DNA of 64,000 nt, taken from positions 3,968,001 through 4,032,000 of the forward strand of contig NC_059506.1 of NCBI RefSeq assembly GCF_914767665.1, written 5' to 3'. Both the position numbers and the translations under genes were made by a program. The number at the start of each line of letters is the position of its first letter. Position 1 is the stretch's first letter. The notes under the pieces were generated by a model. That model had not been told where the DNA came from. It saw only the letters and a list, made by a program, of their open reading frames with translations, and made no database searches. This DNA is from Harmonia axyridis (lineage: Eukaryota > Arthropoda > Insecta > Coleoptera > Coccinellidae). Shown here one piece after another: positions 11,416 through 23,410 of this stretch.

Positions 11416-12640
11416 TATTATGTTATGGTTATTGCAATGAGAATACCTATACTGACAATTAACTGAAAAGTGTTACTCTTGTTTGTAAACATTTTTTTGT
11501 TGATATTGATAAATCATAACAAGGGATTTGAATGAAACTTTTGAAGCCATTTATTTACTCAAATAATTGAAATTTTTTTGTTAAAATAACATGACCTTTC
11601 ATACGGCAAAGTTTGACGGTGGGCTAATAAATCAGCCCGTAGGTATAGATGATAAATATTCAATTCGATAAGGGGGCTTGATCCAGTGATAGCGTCGTCA
11701 AAACTTAACATTAATAATAATAAATTGCCTTTTTTAAAAAAAAAGTACATTTCAAGAAGCGAAGTTGAGCATACTTACTTTTACTTAATCTATTCAAAAT
11801 AACATCACAAAAACTTGTAATAACAAAAAAAAAAGTAATATTTTTGAGGAAAATATGATAAACTAAAAATTAAATTATATTTTGTTGGAAATATCAGGAA
11901 AAAAAAGAGAGGAAAGCACAAATACATATGCACACATAAAGAAATAATTGATGACTCATTCAACTTAGTCTCTGCGATTGTAAAAATAATTTTTTAATAT
12001 TTTTTTAAAAACCGTCTCTGAGCGTGTTTAACCTAGGGGAACTGCGTTGTAAGTGAAACTTCGATTCGAGCGGAAAGACGGAATCTTTGCAAGCTCAGAG
12101 TATAAGAATGTCATATATATATAAAGATCATGCAAACCTTCCCTGTATAGGAGGTGGAGCACAGGTCGTAAAGACAGCGAGCTCAAGTGGTATTTAGTTA
12201 GCCACCTTGATCCAATCAAGTTCATTTTGATACTGATACTGCTATTTACACCAGTTAATCAAAAAACTTGAATTTTGAACTCGCGGAAGAATATCAATGC
12301 CATCTTCATTTGTATTATCAATAATTATTTCCAGATATCATTCGAAATCTATACATGTATTCAAATTGGGTATTATTACCTAATACTTAGATATTCAAAT
12401 AACATAAGACTTAATCATAAATTTTCTAAGATTAAAGAAATAAAAAAATTTCCTCTTATAATTTAGTTCCACAAAATTATTCTTTTTCGTTTGAACACAT
12501 TCAACTCTTGGTGAACTAGTTTAACAAAATTCAAAAATTTGAACATTCTGTTCGAAATATTATGTTCAAGACTATTGGTATCAGTAGCCAAATAAAAAAA
12601 AAACATTATATCATTCAATAATCTTTGTTAGATGCATTAT
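11416..12640. other. Intergenic, no gene recognised
   Basis: AT-rich sequence. The only notable item is GAACTCGCGGAAGAATATCAATGCC at about 12,277, which recurs at about 16,617 and, in inverted form, near 19,880. It looks like a low-copy repeat shared between peptide-gene flanks. Confidence 0.5.
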
Positions 12641-12642
12641 CA

Positions 12643-12745
12643 TTCCAATCACGTTTTGACTATCAAATTTGCTTTTTATATCGGATTCATGATTTTTTTT
12701 TGAAATTTTTTGTATTTAAGGGATCCATTTCCTAGTGAGATCAGT
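12643..12745 (+). promoter_or_regulatory. Gene C promoter
   Basis: CAATCACGTTTTGACTATC ends at 12664, TATTTAAG starts at 12713 and TCAGT is at 12741-12745. TATA-to-initiator spacing is 30 bp and the initiator A lies 15 nt before the ATG, as in genes A, F and H. Confidence 0.78.
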
Positions 12746-12757
12746 CGCATCATCAAA

Positions 12758-15700
12758 ATGAAGCTAGCATCTTTGTTCCTTGTATTGCTCATTGCTGTAG
12801 CAGCTGTAAGTGCCTTTCACATGTTTCATTTATACTTCGAGCCTCTTTCACTAGTCCTGTTTGAAAACTTTGAAAACTCACAGTAAATCAAATTCAGGAG
12901 AACCAGTAGTTTTCTGTGGGAGCTTTCTCACCTACTGCGTCTCAGCAATGTTAATTTGTTTCATTGCAGATTTAATGACGGATATGGATTATTTAAATCG
13001 ATTACAAGAAAACCACTCTAAAAGATATACGAATTCAAAAATATTGAAATCAGGTATAGAAAATTCAGATAGTTAGACATGCAGGAAATTTTTATAAAAA
13101 ATTCGCTTGTCAAGAGAAAAGATATCATGTAGTAGGAAATATCAATATTGAGTCAATAATTCACAAATAGTAGGTTTCTTCAAACATTTGATTGTTCGTA
13201 AATTTTCACCTGGTAACGATATAATCCATAGGGTGTTCTAAATAAAATACACTGCGCAAAAAATTTAACGCTCATTATGGAAATTTCAAATTTATTCTAC
13301 AACTGAAGGTGTTCTCAATGATAATTATTTTTATCAGAATTATGCATGCATATGTTATCCACTTTCAACGTTTTTCTTCAATACATATGTTTTTTTCCCA
13401 GCAGGAATAATAAAAGAAGAGATTATCAGATTTTGAATGTATTGGCTTCATTCTGAAATCAGTTGTTCTCGATCAATTCTAGTGATCAATAGTTTTTCTT
13501 TCATTTGATTTTCTACAATCGATCGCTATGCGACGCGAAACACGCAATTTGACCCAAGAGGAATGTGCCCAAGCGGTAGTTTTGCGAGAAGAAGAGTGGA
13601 CATACACAAGAATTGCAGAAAGGTTTGGAGTTTCCCATACAAGTGTGTCCAGAATGTTGCAGCGATTCAGGGAGACAAGTATGAATGTCCGAAGACCAGG
13701 ACAGGGTAGACCACGGGACATTCAAGAACGTTACTTGAGAGTTTCTTCGTTGAGACAACGGTTTGCAACCACTCGCCTCCTTCAAAATCAGCTTGAGCAA
13801 ACTCATGGGGTGTAAATTAGCACTCAGACAATAAGAAAGAGGGCAAGAGGCCCAGCTCTTGAAATTTCCTGAATACTACTGGTTTCGGGGGAGGATCGAT
13901 TATGGTATGGGGTGGAATATCTTTGACTGCTCGCACAGACCGTCGACAGTGGTCGTTGATAATGGAGCTATGAATGCTGATAGGTATATAAAGAACATTC
14001 TTGAAGAGCATGTAGTGCCATTTGCCCCATTCATTGGTGAAAATTCCATTTTTATGGACGATAATGCCAGACCCCATCGTGCGCGAGAAATCTGGGAAGG
14101 ATTAGATCAGAACATTTTAAGATCACTCATTTTGAGTATGAAGTAAATCACTTTCAGCATTCCAGTATTTTGAAAATTGTTTATTTCTCTTCTTTAACAT
14201 AAGATTCGGTGAAATCCTGATTTTTTCTTCCGTTTAATGTGTCTTGTTTCGTTCAAAACCTTCCCGAGAGAACATGAAAAATAAGTTATAAAGTCAATGT
14301 AGAGTTAACTTTCATTAAAATTGAGATTTTCAGAATGTGCGTTAATTTTTTTGCGCAGTGTATTACTTTTCATTATTTCTGTTCACCTCTGTATATAACA
14401 AGTAATTGTGGACAGCAATTTGGAGCAGTTATAGTCCTTAGGATTCAAGCAATAATAAAAAACACACCTTCTTTAAATGCCATGTAAATTATATAAGCTG
14501 AGGGTTCTGCGATGATCCTGATATTTTTTTATGACAGTCATCGGTATTCCATCATAGCCAAAGGATATGTTATTTGCCATTTTACTGACAGTTTTGATAA
14601 AATCCTCAGCAGAAATCTGGAACAAATTTTCACTAAATTTTTACTAATAGGACGAATTTCTCAAACAGATTTCACATTAGTGGAAGTCGGAGTTTTTAAC
14701 GTCCTAGATATATCTATGAAATATTCGTTGAATGATTCAGAAAGATGTTGAGCATTGTCAGATGTCAGATTGTCAGTATGATATCGTGTGAAAATATGAA
14801 GGCGATATTTCATAGCAATCGTTGATAAAATAAATTTCCATTGCAGGAATGCTCCGTAGGAAGCAAGGTTCTTGGTACAATTGGCAAATTCCTCCCTTTT
14901 TCATCTGAAGTAGTTCCAGAAGAAGGCGCGGTAGGAGGTGATGCAACGGTATGTATAGAACTTCATATATTACTTTTTTCCCGACGAAAAAGATCGACTT
15001 TCAGCAAAGGACCACGCACTGCATTAAAACTTCCGGAGAAGTTGCTCAAATATTATAAGTATTATTACGGGTGTTGTTTTCGAAGTATATAACTTTAAGT
15101 TGGCATTACTGTTCAAGATGGCGACCGATTTAACAGCTGTCAAGTGATTTATTCTCAGTTTGGTTTGGCAATTTATCATGAATAGACTCACATCTGAACA
15201 ACGCTTGTAAATAGTGCAATTTCATTTCGAAAATAATGGTTCTGTGCGGAATACGTATCGCGCACTACGTCCATTTTATTTTGTTCAGCGATGAAGCGCA
15301 CTTCTGGTTGAATGGCTACGTCAACAAACAAAACTGCCGCATTTGCAGTGAAGCTAATCCTCGAGTGTATGTCAAAACACCGTAACATCCAGAAAAACTG
15401 ACTGTTTGGTGCGCTATATGGGCTGGTGGAATCATCGGTCCGTACTTCTTCAAAAACGATGATGGCCAGAACGTTACAGTTAATGGTGATCGGTATAGAG
15501 CCATGATTACTAACTTTTTCATTCCTTAATTGAACAACCATGATGTGCAAGAGCTGTGGTTCCAACAAGACGGCGCAACATGTCACACAGCTCGTGCCAC
15601 AATCAATTTATTGAAAGACACGTTTGGTGACCGCCTAATTTCACGTTTTGGACCTGTGAATTGGCCTCCAAGTTCTTGTGATTTAACACCGTTAGACTAC

Positions 15701-17550
15701 TTTCTGTGGGGCTATGTAAAGTCATTGGTCTATGCGGATAAGCCACAAACCCTTGACCATTTGGAAGACAACATTCGCCGTGTTATTGCTGATATACGGC
15801 TACAAATGTTGGAAAATGTCATCGAAAATTGGACGTCCAGATTGGACTACATCCGAGCCAGCCGTGGCGGTCATATGCCAGAAACCATATTCAATTTGAA
15901 GTTTTATTGCTCTAAAAAAACCACCCTTTAGAACTCATGATGCTGATCAAATGTCTTCATTGCATCAATGCTTTAAATTCAACCAGCTATCTGCTGAGTG
16001 AACTTTCACCGTGAACGATCAAGTTGGTAATCGACTATTTAGGAATTTCAGGCCTCTAGATATATACAGGATGTTAGGAAATACATACATAATAGATATG
16101 TCAATTCAAAAGTATCTGAAAATTAATAAAATTCCACCACTCAATTCTTTTGGAAATCACTGGAGAATTTGATATCTATGGAACCTGTATATCTTCTACA
16201 CGTGCAGAAATTTTTTTTTTCATAGGGGACATCAGCTTCAATGGCCATTCGAAAAGTTATTTTTCTCTAATTCTGTGGTTTTTCCGTTCATTCTTCCACA
16301 TCTTGTAGAACAAAATCGTGCGAGAATATATCAGAAACGCACAGTTTTCATGGTTATATTTTATTATTCTATGTTGGTACTCCGAACTTTCCGCCACGGC
16401 TTTATCTGTCAATTCATCAATTTGCCTTAAAGAAATCAGTTCTGCCAACCAACATTTTTCAATGCAAAAATCACTAAAATATATTTATGGAAATATTTCA
16501 TTAATTTCAATGAAAACGGAATGAATTAGAGAAAATAATGTATAATACTCGTACAGAAGGCTCATTCTACCACTCGTTCATTCCAAAACTCGCCACTTCT
16601 TGGCCCGTTTTTGAATTTTGAACTCGTGGAAGAATATCAATGCCTTCTGCACTTGTATTATAAATAACTATTAGCACCCTATACAATCTAAACTGTTGAA
16701 TTTAGAGCTGTGATGCAACGAACACATTAATTTGATCAGCTTCAGAAATTCTACATATAAAACATATAAAAATTTGAGCAAATTCAACGACAGCCCATTC
16801 CTTTTGATGCTGTGTGTGGTTTTTTATCAACCATTTTTCTTCGATGAACTGAATACAATATGTTTGCAGTTCATCTTCATATTTTATGGATTCATGTAAA
16901 CTTGCCAATGATATAAGCAATTTGTAGGAAAGCATTTTTGTTAATCGAGGGGCAATTAGTTCAAGAAAATCGCAAATTGAACTGGAGGTTTCTTCACTAA
17001 TATTTGCTATCATACTTCGAATCTGGGAACTATATGGTACAAGCTAAGCTCTACTTTTAATCACAGAAAATCAACTCTAATTTCTACACAACAATCTTGA
17101 CTACGAAGTTAAATGAATGCAAGTTTTAAATCTTATTTGAAGTTGTATCAACAAAAAAACGTTTTGAAAAAAACAAATTACGTTCAGCGGGTAAATACAG
17201 GCTTGCCATGAAAAGTGCTACTTCCTCTCCTCATGAAATAATTCAGGTACTATTATTCCTACAGCACAGTTTTTTTTCGTAAATGAAACCTGCTTTTCGA
17301 AAAAAAAAAGGGAGAAAACTGGCCCTCAGTGTTTTCAAAGAATTTTCTTTGTTCATGAATCGGTTATTATTAGAAATTAATATTTTCGTATGACTTGAAA
17401 AAATTAACTTATCTATTATCCTTTCCATGATTGTAAATTTGTTAAAGATTGAGATAAGAGTTTATCGATTTTCTATTGTTTTAGGGTGAATCGAGAGCGT
17501 ATTTGGTGCGACCAGTGACAGAGGAATGGAAGGAGCGTTTGCTAGCTTGA
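12758..17550 (+). CDS. Small secreted peptide, divergent member, gene C (3 exons)
   Basis: Proposed exons are 12758-12805, 14847-14948 and 17485-17550, all with phase-0 GT-AG borders, giving 71 residues. Exon 1 is the family signal segment, MKLASLFLVLLIAVAA. Exon 2 begins ECSVGSKVLGTIGKFLPF and continues with an acidic EVVPEEG stretch. Exon 3 begins GESRAYLVRPVTEEWKERLL and ends in Ala-stop. The promoter and exon 1 clearly belong to the family, but the mature part lacks the KLKVVDSLVK and VQK motifs. It has a single Cys two residues into exon 2, like H. Intron 1 holds a Tc1 element and intron 2 a DD41D element. Linking the exons is inference from strand, phase, open frames and order; transcript evidence would settle it. 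An alternative is that exons 2-3 belong to an unrelated gene. Confidence 0.62.
13250..14360 (+). mobile_element. Tc1-like DNA transposon, defective (1.1 kb)
   Basis: Terminal inverted repeats CACTGCGCAAAAAATTTAAC at each end are flanked by TA (13248-13249 and 14361-14362). The interior has two plus-strand frames. 13528-13815 encodes an N-terminal helix-turn-helix region (YTRIAERFGVSHTSVSRMLQ). 13859-14146 encodes part of the catalytic domain, with FMDDNARPHRAREIWEG holding the second Asp. The first catalytic Asp region and the C-terminus are missing, so it cannot make active transposase. It sits in intron 1 of gene C. Confidence 0.9.
14490..14755 (-). pseudogene. LINE RT N-terminal relic
   Basis: Read on the minus strand, one frame gives EDFIKTVSKMANNISFGYDG followed by IPMTVIKK. 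This matches the start of LINE RT domains, such as SSGHDGVPISIIKKF in the 5.1-kb copy. Stops and frame breaks on either side show that it is decayed. It lies just upstream of gene C exon 2. Confidence 0.55.
15069..15926 (+). mobile_element. DD41D mariner-like element, internally deleted
   Basis: Begins GGGTGTTGTTTTCGAAG and ends CTCTAAAAAAACCACCC, near-complementary termini. It encodes the transposase start after TTTATCATGAAT, then jumps from the HTH region (TATCGCGCACTACGTCC) directly to FSDEAHFWLNGYVNKQNC, out of frame. The catalytic region has FSDEAHF, QQDGATCHT and CDLTPLDYFLWG. The spacing from the Asp of QDG to the Asp of PLD is 41 residues, the DD41D pattern. A stop also interrupts it before LNNHDVQ. 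It lies in intron 2 of gene C. Confidence 0.85.
15927..17484. other. Gene C intron 2 remainder, no firm gene
   Basis: Mostly AT-rich sequence. A 103-residue minus-strand frame at 16702-17013 has mixed composition (CDFLELIAPRLTKMLSYKLL) but no recognised domain, promoter or splice context. I do not call it a gene. Confidence 0.45.
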
Positions 17551-17806
17551 ATATAACAAGGAATTGTTAAGATTAAATCTGAATTAATATGTCAACAAAC
17601 CCAAAATTATTTCTCAAGTTGAAACAATCATTGCAATATGAATAATTGATTAAACAAATTGATGCACATATTTAATTTTTGAATTGACAAAACCCATCCA
17701 ACACTTTCAATTTGTTGTCTTCTATAGGGTGTTTTTTTTTCGAGGTATATGATTATATTTTTGTTTTGTATTCGATTCGGTTTCAGACCTGACCATCAGA
17801 AATAAC

Positions 17807-19232
17807 GGGTGTTTTTTTTCGATGTATATAACTTTAAGTTGGCATTACTGTTCAAGATGGCGACCGATTCAACAGCTGTCAAGTGATTTATTCTCAGTTT
17901 GGTTTGTCAATTCATCTTGAATAGACTCACGCCTGAACAACGCTTGCAAATAGTGCAATTTAATTTCGAAAATAATGGTTCTTTGCGAAATACGTATCGC
18001 GCCATACGTCCATTTTATTTTGTTTAGCGATGAAGTGCACTTCTGGTTGAATGGCTACGTCAACAAACAAAACTGCCGCATTTGGAGTGAAGCTAATCCT
18101 CAAGTGTATGTCGAAACACCGTTTTATCCAGAAAAACTGACTGTTTGGTGCGCTTTATGGGCTGGTGGAATCATTGGTCCGTACTTCTTCGAAAACGATG
18201 ATGGCCAGAACGTTACAGTCAATGGTGATCGGTATAGAGCCATGATTACTACCTTTTTCATTCCTGAATTGAACAACCATGATGTCCAGGAGCTGTGGTT
18301 CCAACAAGACGGCGCAACTTGTCACACAGCTCGTGCCACAATCGATTTATTGAAAGACACGTTTGGTGACCGCCTAATTTCACGTTTTGGACGTGTGAAT
18401 TGTCCTCCAAGATCTTGTGATTTAACACCACTAGACTACTTTCTGTGGGGCTATGTAAAGTCATTGCGGATAAGCCACAAACCCTTGACTTTTTGGAAGA
18501 CAACATTAGCCGTGTTATTGCCGATCCATTTTATCGTCGATAAAATCTACGTCAACAAACAAAACTGCCACATTTGGAGTGAAGCTACTCCTCAAGTGTA
18601 TGTCGAAACAACGTTACATCCAGAAAAACTGACTGTTTGGTGCGCTTTATGGGCTGGTGGAATCATTGGTCTGTACTTCTTTAAAAACGATGATGGTCAG
18701 AACGTAACAGTCAATGGTGATCGGTATAGAGCCATGATTACTAACTTTTTCATTCCTGAATTGAACAACCATGATGTCCAGGAGCTGTGGTTCCAACAAT
18801 TGCGCAACATGTCACACAGCTCGTGCCACAATCGATTTATTGAGAGACACGTTTGGTGACCGACTAATTTCACGTTTTGGACCTCTGAATTGGCCTCCAA
18901 GATCTTGTGATTTAACACCGCTAGACTACTTTCTGTGGGGCAATGTAAAGTCAGTGGTCTATGCGGATAAGCCACAAACCCTTGACCATTTGGAAGACAA
19001 CATTCGCCATGTTATTGCCGATATACGGCCACAAATGTTGGAAAAAGTCATCGGAAATTGGACGTCCAGATTGGACTAAATCCGAGCCAGCCGTGGCGGT
19101 CATATGCCAAGAATCATATTTAAAATGTAATGCCACAAAATTATCTTGCGAATAAATAAAATTCATGTCAATCGAATAATCCATTGTTGTTTTATTGCAA
19201 TTTAAAGTTCCATAGCTCTAAAAAAACACCCT
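17807..19232 (+). mobile_element. DD41D element, chimeric tandem of two partial copies
   Basis: Starts GGGTGTTTTTTTTCGATG and ends CTCTAAAAAAACACCC. The first copy (to about 18,530) has the same internal deletion as the 15.1-kb element and continues through the DD41D catalytic boxes. At TTGCCGATCCATTTTATC it restarts with a second copy from VNKQNC onward, which ends with the normal terminus. The 294-residue frame at 17975-18859 spans the fusion. A loose terminal scrap of the family lies at 17,726-17,757. It lies between genes C and D, directly upstream of the gene D promoter. Confidence 0.85.
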
Positions 19233-19309
19233 TTATTATTAAAAATCACGAAAATTATGTGATATTCATTTCGAATATCACTTGTTGTTTTGCAATTTCA
19301 TTCATTGTA

Positions 19310-19410
19310 TTAATCACGATTTGTCAATCAACTTGATTTTTAAAATGATTGCGATTGTTTAACCCTGCATGGTGAAGTATTTAAGGAGAGAGATCCTAGT
19401 TGAAATCAGT
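19310..19410 (+). promoter_or_regulatory. Gene D promoter
   Basis: TAATCACGATTTGTCAATC (19311-19329), TATTTAAG from 19378 and TCAGT at 19406-19410. TATA-to-initiator spacing is exactly 30 bp, with a 14-nt leader. Confidence 0.76.
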
Positions 19411-19421
19411 AAACCATCGAA

Positions 19422-21196
19422 ATGAAGCAAGCAACGTTAGTGATTTTATTACTTGTTCTAGTAGCAGTGGTAAGCAATTATTTTCCTGTCTCATTTTGGA
19501 ATCTGCGTTCACTTTAATACAAATCTTGAAAACTTCAAAAACTTGTGATTAAGTTCGAAATTCAAGAATTTCATTTTGGTTGAATTCAGAAATAGGCAGT
19601 CTCTTCAATTGTATTGGTGAATACTGAATGTTTGAAATTGCAGAACACTGTTACCTCCCAGGGTCCAAGTTCAACTTCAATTGTCGCAAATAACTCAGCG
19701 AAAAAATTGAAAGTTATCGACTCATTGGTAAAGGTACGTAATTCAAATTTTTCCCATTGAATAAACTCTCATCATCAATACTGCATGAATAATCGACATC
19801 TTACAAGTAATCGAATTCTTGTACTCTCCTGATTTTACAAAGTAAAACGAAAAGTAAAAATAGTAATTTATAATACAAGTGCAGAAGGCATCGATATTCT
19901 TTGTCTTTGAATCAACAAGTATTAGAATGAGACCCCTGTATAGGGTGGGCAAATTTCGATGTTTTAGCACTACAACTTTCAAACCAGAGGAGATAGACAA
20001 GATCTGATACCCCATTCTCGATCTCTTTTTCTGAGAAATTAACAAGGGAAGTATTCAATTTTGGCCACCTTCTTCTGTTTCCGAGTTATAAGCGAAAATT
20101 GGAAAAATGGCGATATCGAAAAACATTTATATCTCCGCTAATACTGATGATGGAGCTCTGAAATCAAAACATTATACAGACACTTTTTTACTTAGAATTC
20201 AGTGGCGTACTCGTCTTTTCAAAAGGGTTTTTAATTACGAAGCTATGACCCAATGTTTTGTTTTTTCAAATGGGAACACTAGATTTCTGTGGCATTTTTT
20301 GAAAGCTTGATTTTTCCTGATTTCAAAAATATATAAAATCGTATGGTTTGTATCAATATAAATAATGGAAAATGGTCAAAAACCTTTTTTTATCTGAGAG
20401 TCCCAATATTTCCAAGTATCCGAGTTCTCAAAAATTTCACTTTTACGTTGAAAATTTGTGCAGTAAAAATGTCTGCGCGAAATTTTGAAGTACACGTCTC
20501 AGTTTAGTTTTTATTGGTGTTTTCGAATATTAAAGCAGATTTTCAAAATTCCGATGTAGAGGGTGTTGTTTCGAAGATTCAAACGATTCATAATTTTTTG
20601 TTAACCCGGACCTGGATTTTCAAGGCGGTTATTGCATGATACGTTTGGGCTCTCAATTAGGAACATATTTGCCAAATATGAAGAAAATATACCGGGCAAA
20701 TTCATAAAACACCCTGTATCTCGGCTACGAAGACAGTAAGACCCAATAAATGGGGTACCTTCAGAACCGCCTTGGTGCCACCTATGCACCCGTGAAGTAT
20801 TTCCATTTTCCAATGAAACACCCTGTATTCCATACAGCATTTTTTTGTCTAATTCTTGAATTTCTTCGTCAGCACAATTCACCTGAGCCTGAATTCCACT
20901 CCTAGGTTAATTTTAACATCATTTGAGGAACACATACAGTCCATACAGAGTTTGGTTGTTAATTCGTGTGAATTATTATGAATTCATGTTTCGGATTTAT
21001 GAACAATATTTAAATTAAAACTAGTTTCTCATTTTTCGTTTTTCATAAATTATTACTTGTAAAAGTTAAAACTAATACATATAACATACATATGCTTTTA
21101 TTAACAAAACTGTTCATGGTACTCATAGATATAATTTTACAGGTACAAAAACATAAACTTCCCACTACATCGTTGTTGGATCAAAAACCAACATAA
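19422..21196 (+). CDS. Small secreted peptide, gene D (3 exons)
   Basis: Exons 19422-19469, 19644-19733 and 21143-21196 have phase-0 introns with GTAAGC/CAG and GTACGT/CAG borders, giving 63 residues. Exon 1 is MKQATLVILLLVLVAV. Exon 2 starts NTVTSQGPSS and ends KKLKVIDSLVK. Exon 3 reads VQKHKLPTTSLLDQKPT and stops. Signal cleavage may fall after TVTS, leaving an N-terminal Gln that could cyclise (inference). The mature part has no cysteine and is basic in the middle. AATAAA occurs at about 21,255, close to the stop. Intron 2 carries a half foldback and an R1 repeat. It is one of the clearest family members because every exon aligns with genes A, B and E. Function is unknown. Confidence 0.82.
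19925..20420 (+). repeat. Half copy of the AGGGTGGGC foldback family
   Basis: AGGGTGGGCAAATTTCGATG and about 490 bp after it match the left arm of the complete foldback at 41,560. No opposite arm follows. It is immediately succeeded by the R1 repeat at 20,453. Confidence 0.8.
20453..20831 (+). repeat. Interspersed repeat R1, copy 2
   Basis: Direct-orientation match to 1486-1894, including GTTAACCCGGACCTGGATTT and CGCCTTGGTGCCACCTATGC-like segments. It lies inside intron 2 of gene D. Confidence 0.75.
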
Positions 21197-21599
21197 AATC
21201 TACAGAGCTCCAAATGATTTCTTCGAAATAATGCAGAACTAATAATACCTATTCAATAAATGGTATAATTATAAAATAATTGTATGCATAAGTCGTTTTT
21301 ACTCTTTCCTTGTGATAAACAGATGCTCCTTCCTCCTTCACTTGAAATAGTTGAGTCATTTTATTTGAATTATTCTAGTAGAAACTACATTGTGTGATAT
21401 ATTGAATAAATATACTAAATGCAGCAAATTACATCAAAAAAGAAGGTAAACGTAAAATAGCTTCAGGAATAAAAAATATTTAGCTAATAGGCAAATAGTC
21501 AATCAAGAACAAAAAGTTGTTGATTTCAGAAAAAATATGGGGTAAATAATACAATAGATGTTTTGTCCTAGGCAAACCAATTAGCAGCGAAAATAATAT

Positions 21600-22165
21600 A
21601 TTGCATCAAATGAAAACAAGATCTTTTGTTTAGGTCAATCGTTATGCCACATTTAGATTTTTGTACGTCTCTCTTATTTAATTTGAAATCGAATGTCATC
21701 ACTAGACTACAAAGAGTCCAGAATTGAGGCATGAGAATGGTTCTCAGATGTGGTAGAAGAACACCAATCAGCTCAATGTTAGAAGCACTAAATTTGATGA
21801 CCGTCAGACAAAGAATATATTTCACAACGTTAGATTTCCTATACAAAATTGATGAATGTAACTAGATTATTTATTTGTCTGAGAAAATTAGATATGTTTC
21901 TGAGGTTCCTCAGTATGATACCAGAAATCAAAATAGTTTTTTTGTTGATACATTCACCACTGAGTTGACAATGGGTTCCACTCTGATTAGAGGTTTGATA
22001 TGTCATAATAAATTGCCTTATATGTTAAAGAACTGCAACAAATATGTAACCTTCAGGAAATTGTTGATATCTTATGTTAAGGAGCAGTATTTTTGAGAAA
22101 TGTTTGTTAATTTTATTATGAAGTTATAAACTAGTAATTTTTACTAAATAAAGAAATATCATTAC
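21600..22165 (+). pseudogene. LINE RT C-terminal relic
   Basis: Plus-strand frames, joined across stops, read MPHLDFCTSLLFNL, then MRMVLRCGRRTPISSMLEAL, then YDTRNQNSFFVDTF and GLICHNKLPYMLK. This is the conserved order of the thumb and post-thumb region of CR1/Tx-type LINEs. It ends near ATTATTATCTGAC with no intact frame. It lies about 400 bp past gene D. Confidence 0.68.
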
Positions 22166-22209
22166 ATTATTATCTGACAATTGCTTTTTCTGCATAATTA
22201 TTTCCATCT

Positions 22210-22480
22210 CCACGGTATTCGAAGACAAGGAACTGGCAGACGCTGAATGTGAGGTTTGCTTACCTTTTTTTATCGGATTTTTTTGTGGATTCCAACTCCC
22301 GTATCCTCTGTTGAAGCAAAAAATTATTCTCCATGAGAAATGTATTTTTGCTCTTTACTTCCTCCAATAATGAATTTAGTAATTTAATCTGCATTTCATG
22401 AAAGAGATTCACAGAAATTGCATCAGCGGAAATCTACTGACACCCATCGAAAAATTGCTGCTCTTTCCGAATATTTCCAT
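22210..22480 (-). pseudogene. LINE ORF1-like coiled-coil relic
   Basis: The minus strand reads MQIKLLNSLLEEVKSKNTFL then MENNFLLQQRIRELES, a leucine-rich coiled coil like that in LINE ORF1 proteins (compare ORF1 at 33.2 kb). It is short and has no zinc-finger part, so the assignment is tentative. Confidence 0.45.
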
Positions 22481-22813
22481 CAAATTTCAATATTACACTA
22501 TAGTGTAATGTTGAAGAGTGTTGAATCTCATTCTTTGAAAAGTCCCATATTATGATACGGACCCGATTTTTTCAATAAGTTTTAATATCAATCGAAGGAT
22601 CTACTAAAGCGAATTGTGCGTTCCAAATATCAATCGATAATACTGGGTGATACAAAAGTTATAAGGAATTGAAAAAATTGATGAATTCAGAAAGCACCCT
22701 GTATCTCGACTATGAGGAAGATGAGACCAATCATATATAGGTTTTTTGGACTCGTCTGAGGCAGCTCTACCTCAGGTTCACGAATTTACCAATGAAACAC
22801 CCTATATAGGAAC

Positions 22814-23078
22814 TGTTAGAGCCCATTCATTCTACATCGCAACAACGCTGACCCAAGCGAGACGTCGATGCTAGCGAGGAGACGAGAGGAGGGAAGAAAG
22901 CATGCATCGACAAGAACCGCGGCTATTAAGGCATTCGTCTAATATACTCTCTAACGTAAACATGTACACAGCTTTCACGTTAAAATAAACGTAATTATTC
23001 CATATTTGTTTTTTTTAATAATACAAATAATTCAGAAAAAGTGGTGTTGTATTCACATATATAACACACACAAAAACA
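22814..23078 (+). repeat. 5' LTR of the BEL/Pao element
   Basis: 265 bp, TG...CA termini. It contains the extra G in ACCGCGGCTATT that the 3' LTR lacks, and has TTAAAATAAAC where the 3' copy has TTGAAATAAAC. Confidence 0.95.
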
Positions 23079-23410
23079 TATGGTCCTTCGAGCCGGATGA
23101 CATTTCCATTGAAAACAGTGGAAATTTGTTGAAAACACCTGCACCTGATACATCGTAAGATCCTGTTCAGCCGCTGCGGCCATCTTCACAGTCAAGACAC
23201 TTGATCAACCCCTCGACCGGAGGCAGCTACATATACTTTCGCTTCGACATCGTCTACAACAGAAGTCGTTCACACAACTGGTTGAAATTCTTGGAAAAAA
23301 GGTCAGTGCGCAATCCTTTTCTATACCAATCCTTTGAAAATACAAGCAGGATTTCATTTGACTCTTTGTTGTGCACATTTTAATTATCGCTTTACAATTC
23401 TCAATTTACT

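Noticed and set aside
10707..11462. Mirror-image 60-70-residue frames (MGVRVVVARVEALCVR and its twin)
   Set aside because: They are the two arms of a foldback element read on opposite strands.
12861..13076. 71-residue plus-strand frame 100 bp past gene C exon 1, considered as exon 2
   Set aside because: The acceptor before ATTTAATG gives an immediate stop in the required phase 0. The exon at 14847-14948 fits phase and borders.
16702..17013. 103-residue minus-strand frame in gene C intron 2
   Set aside because: No recognised domain, no splice or promoter context and no paralogue in the window. Kept only as an unassigned frame.
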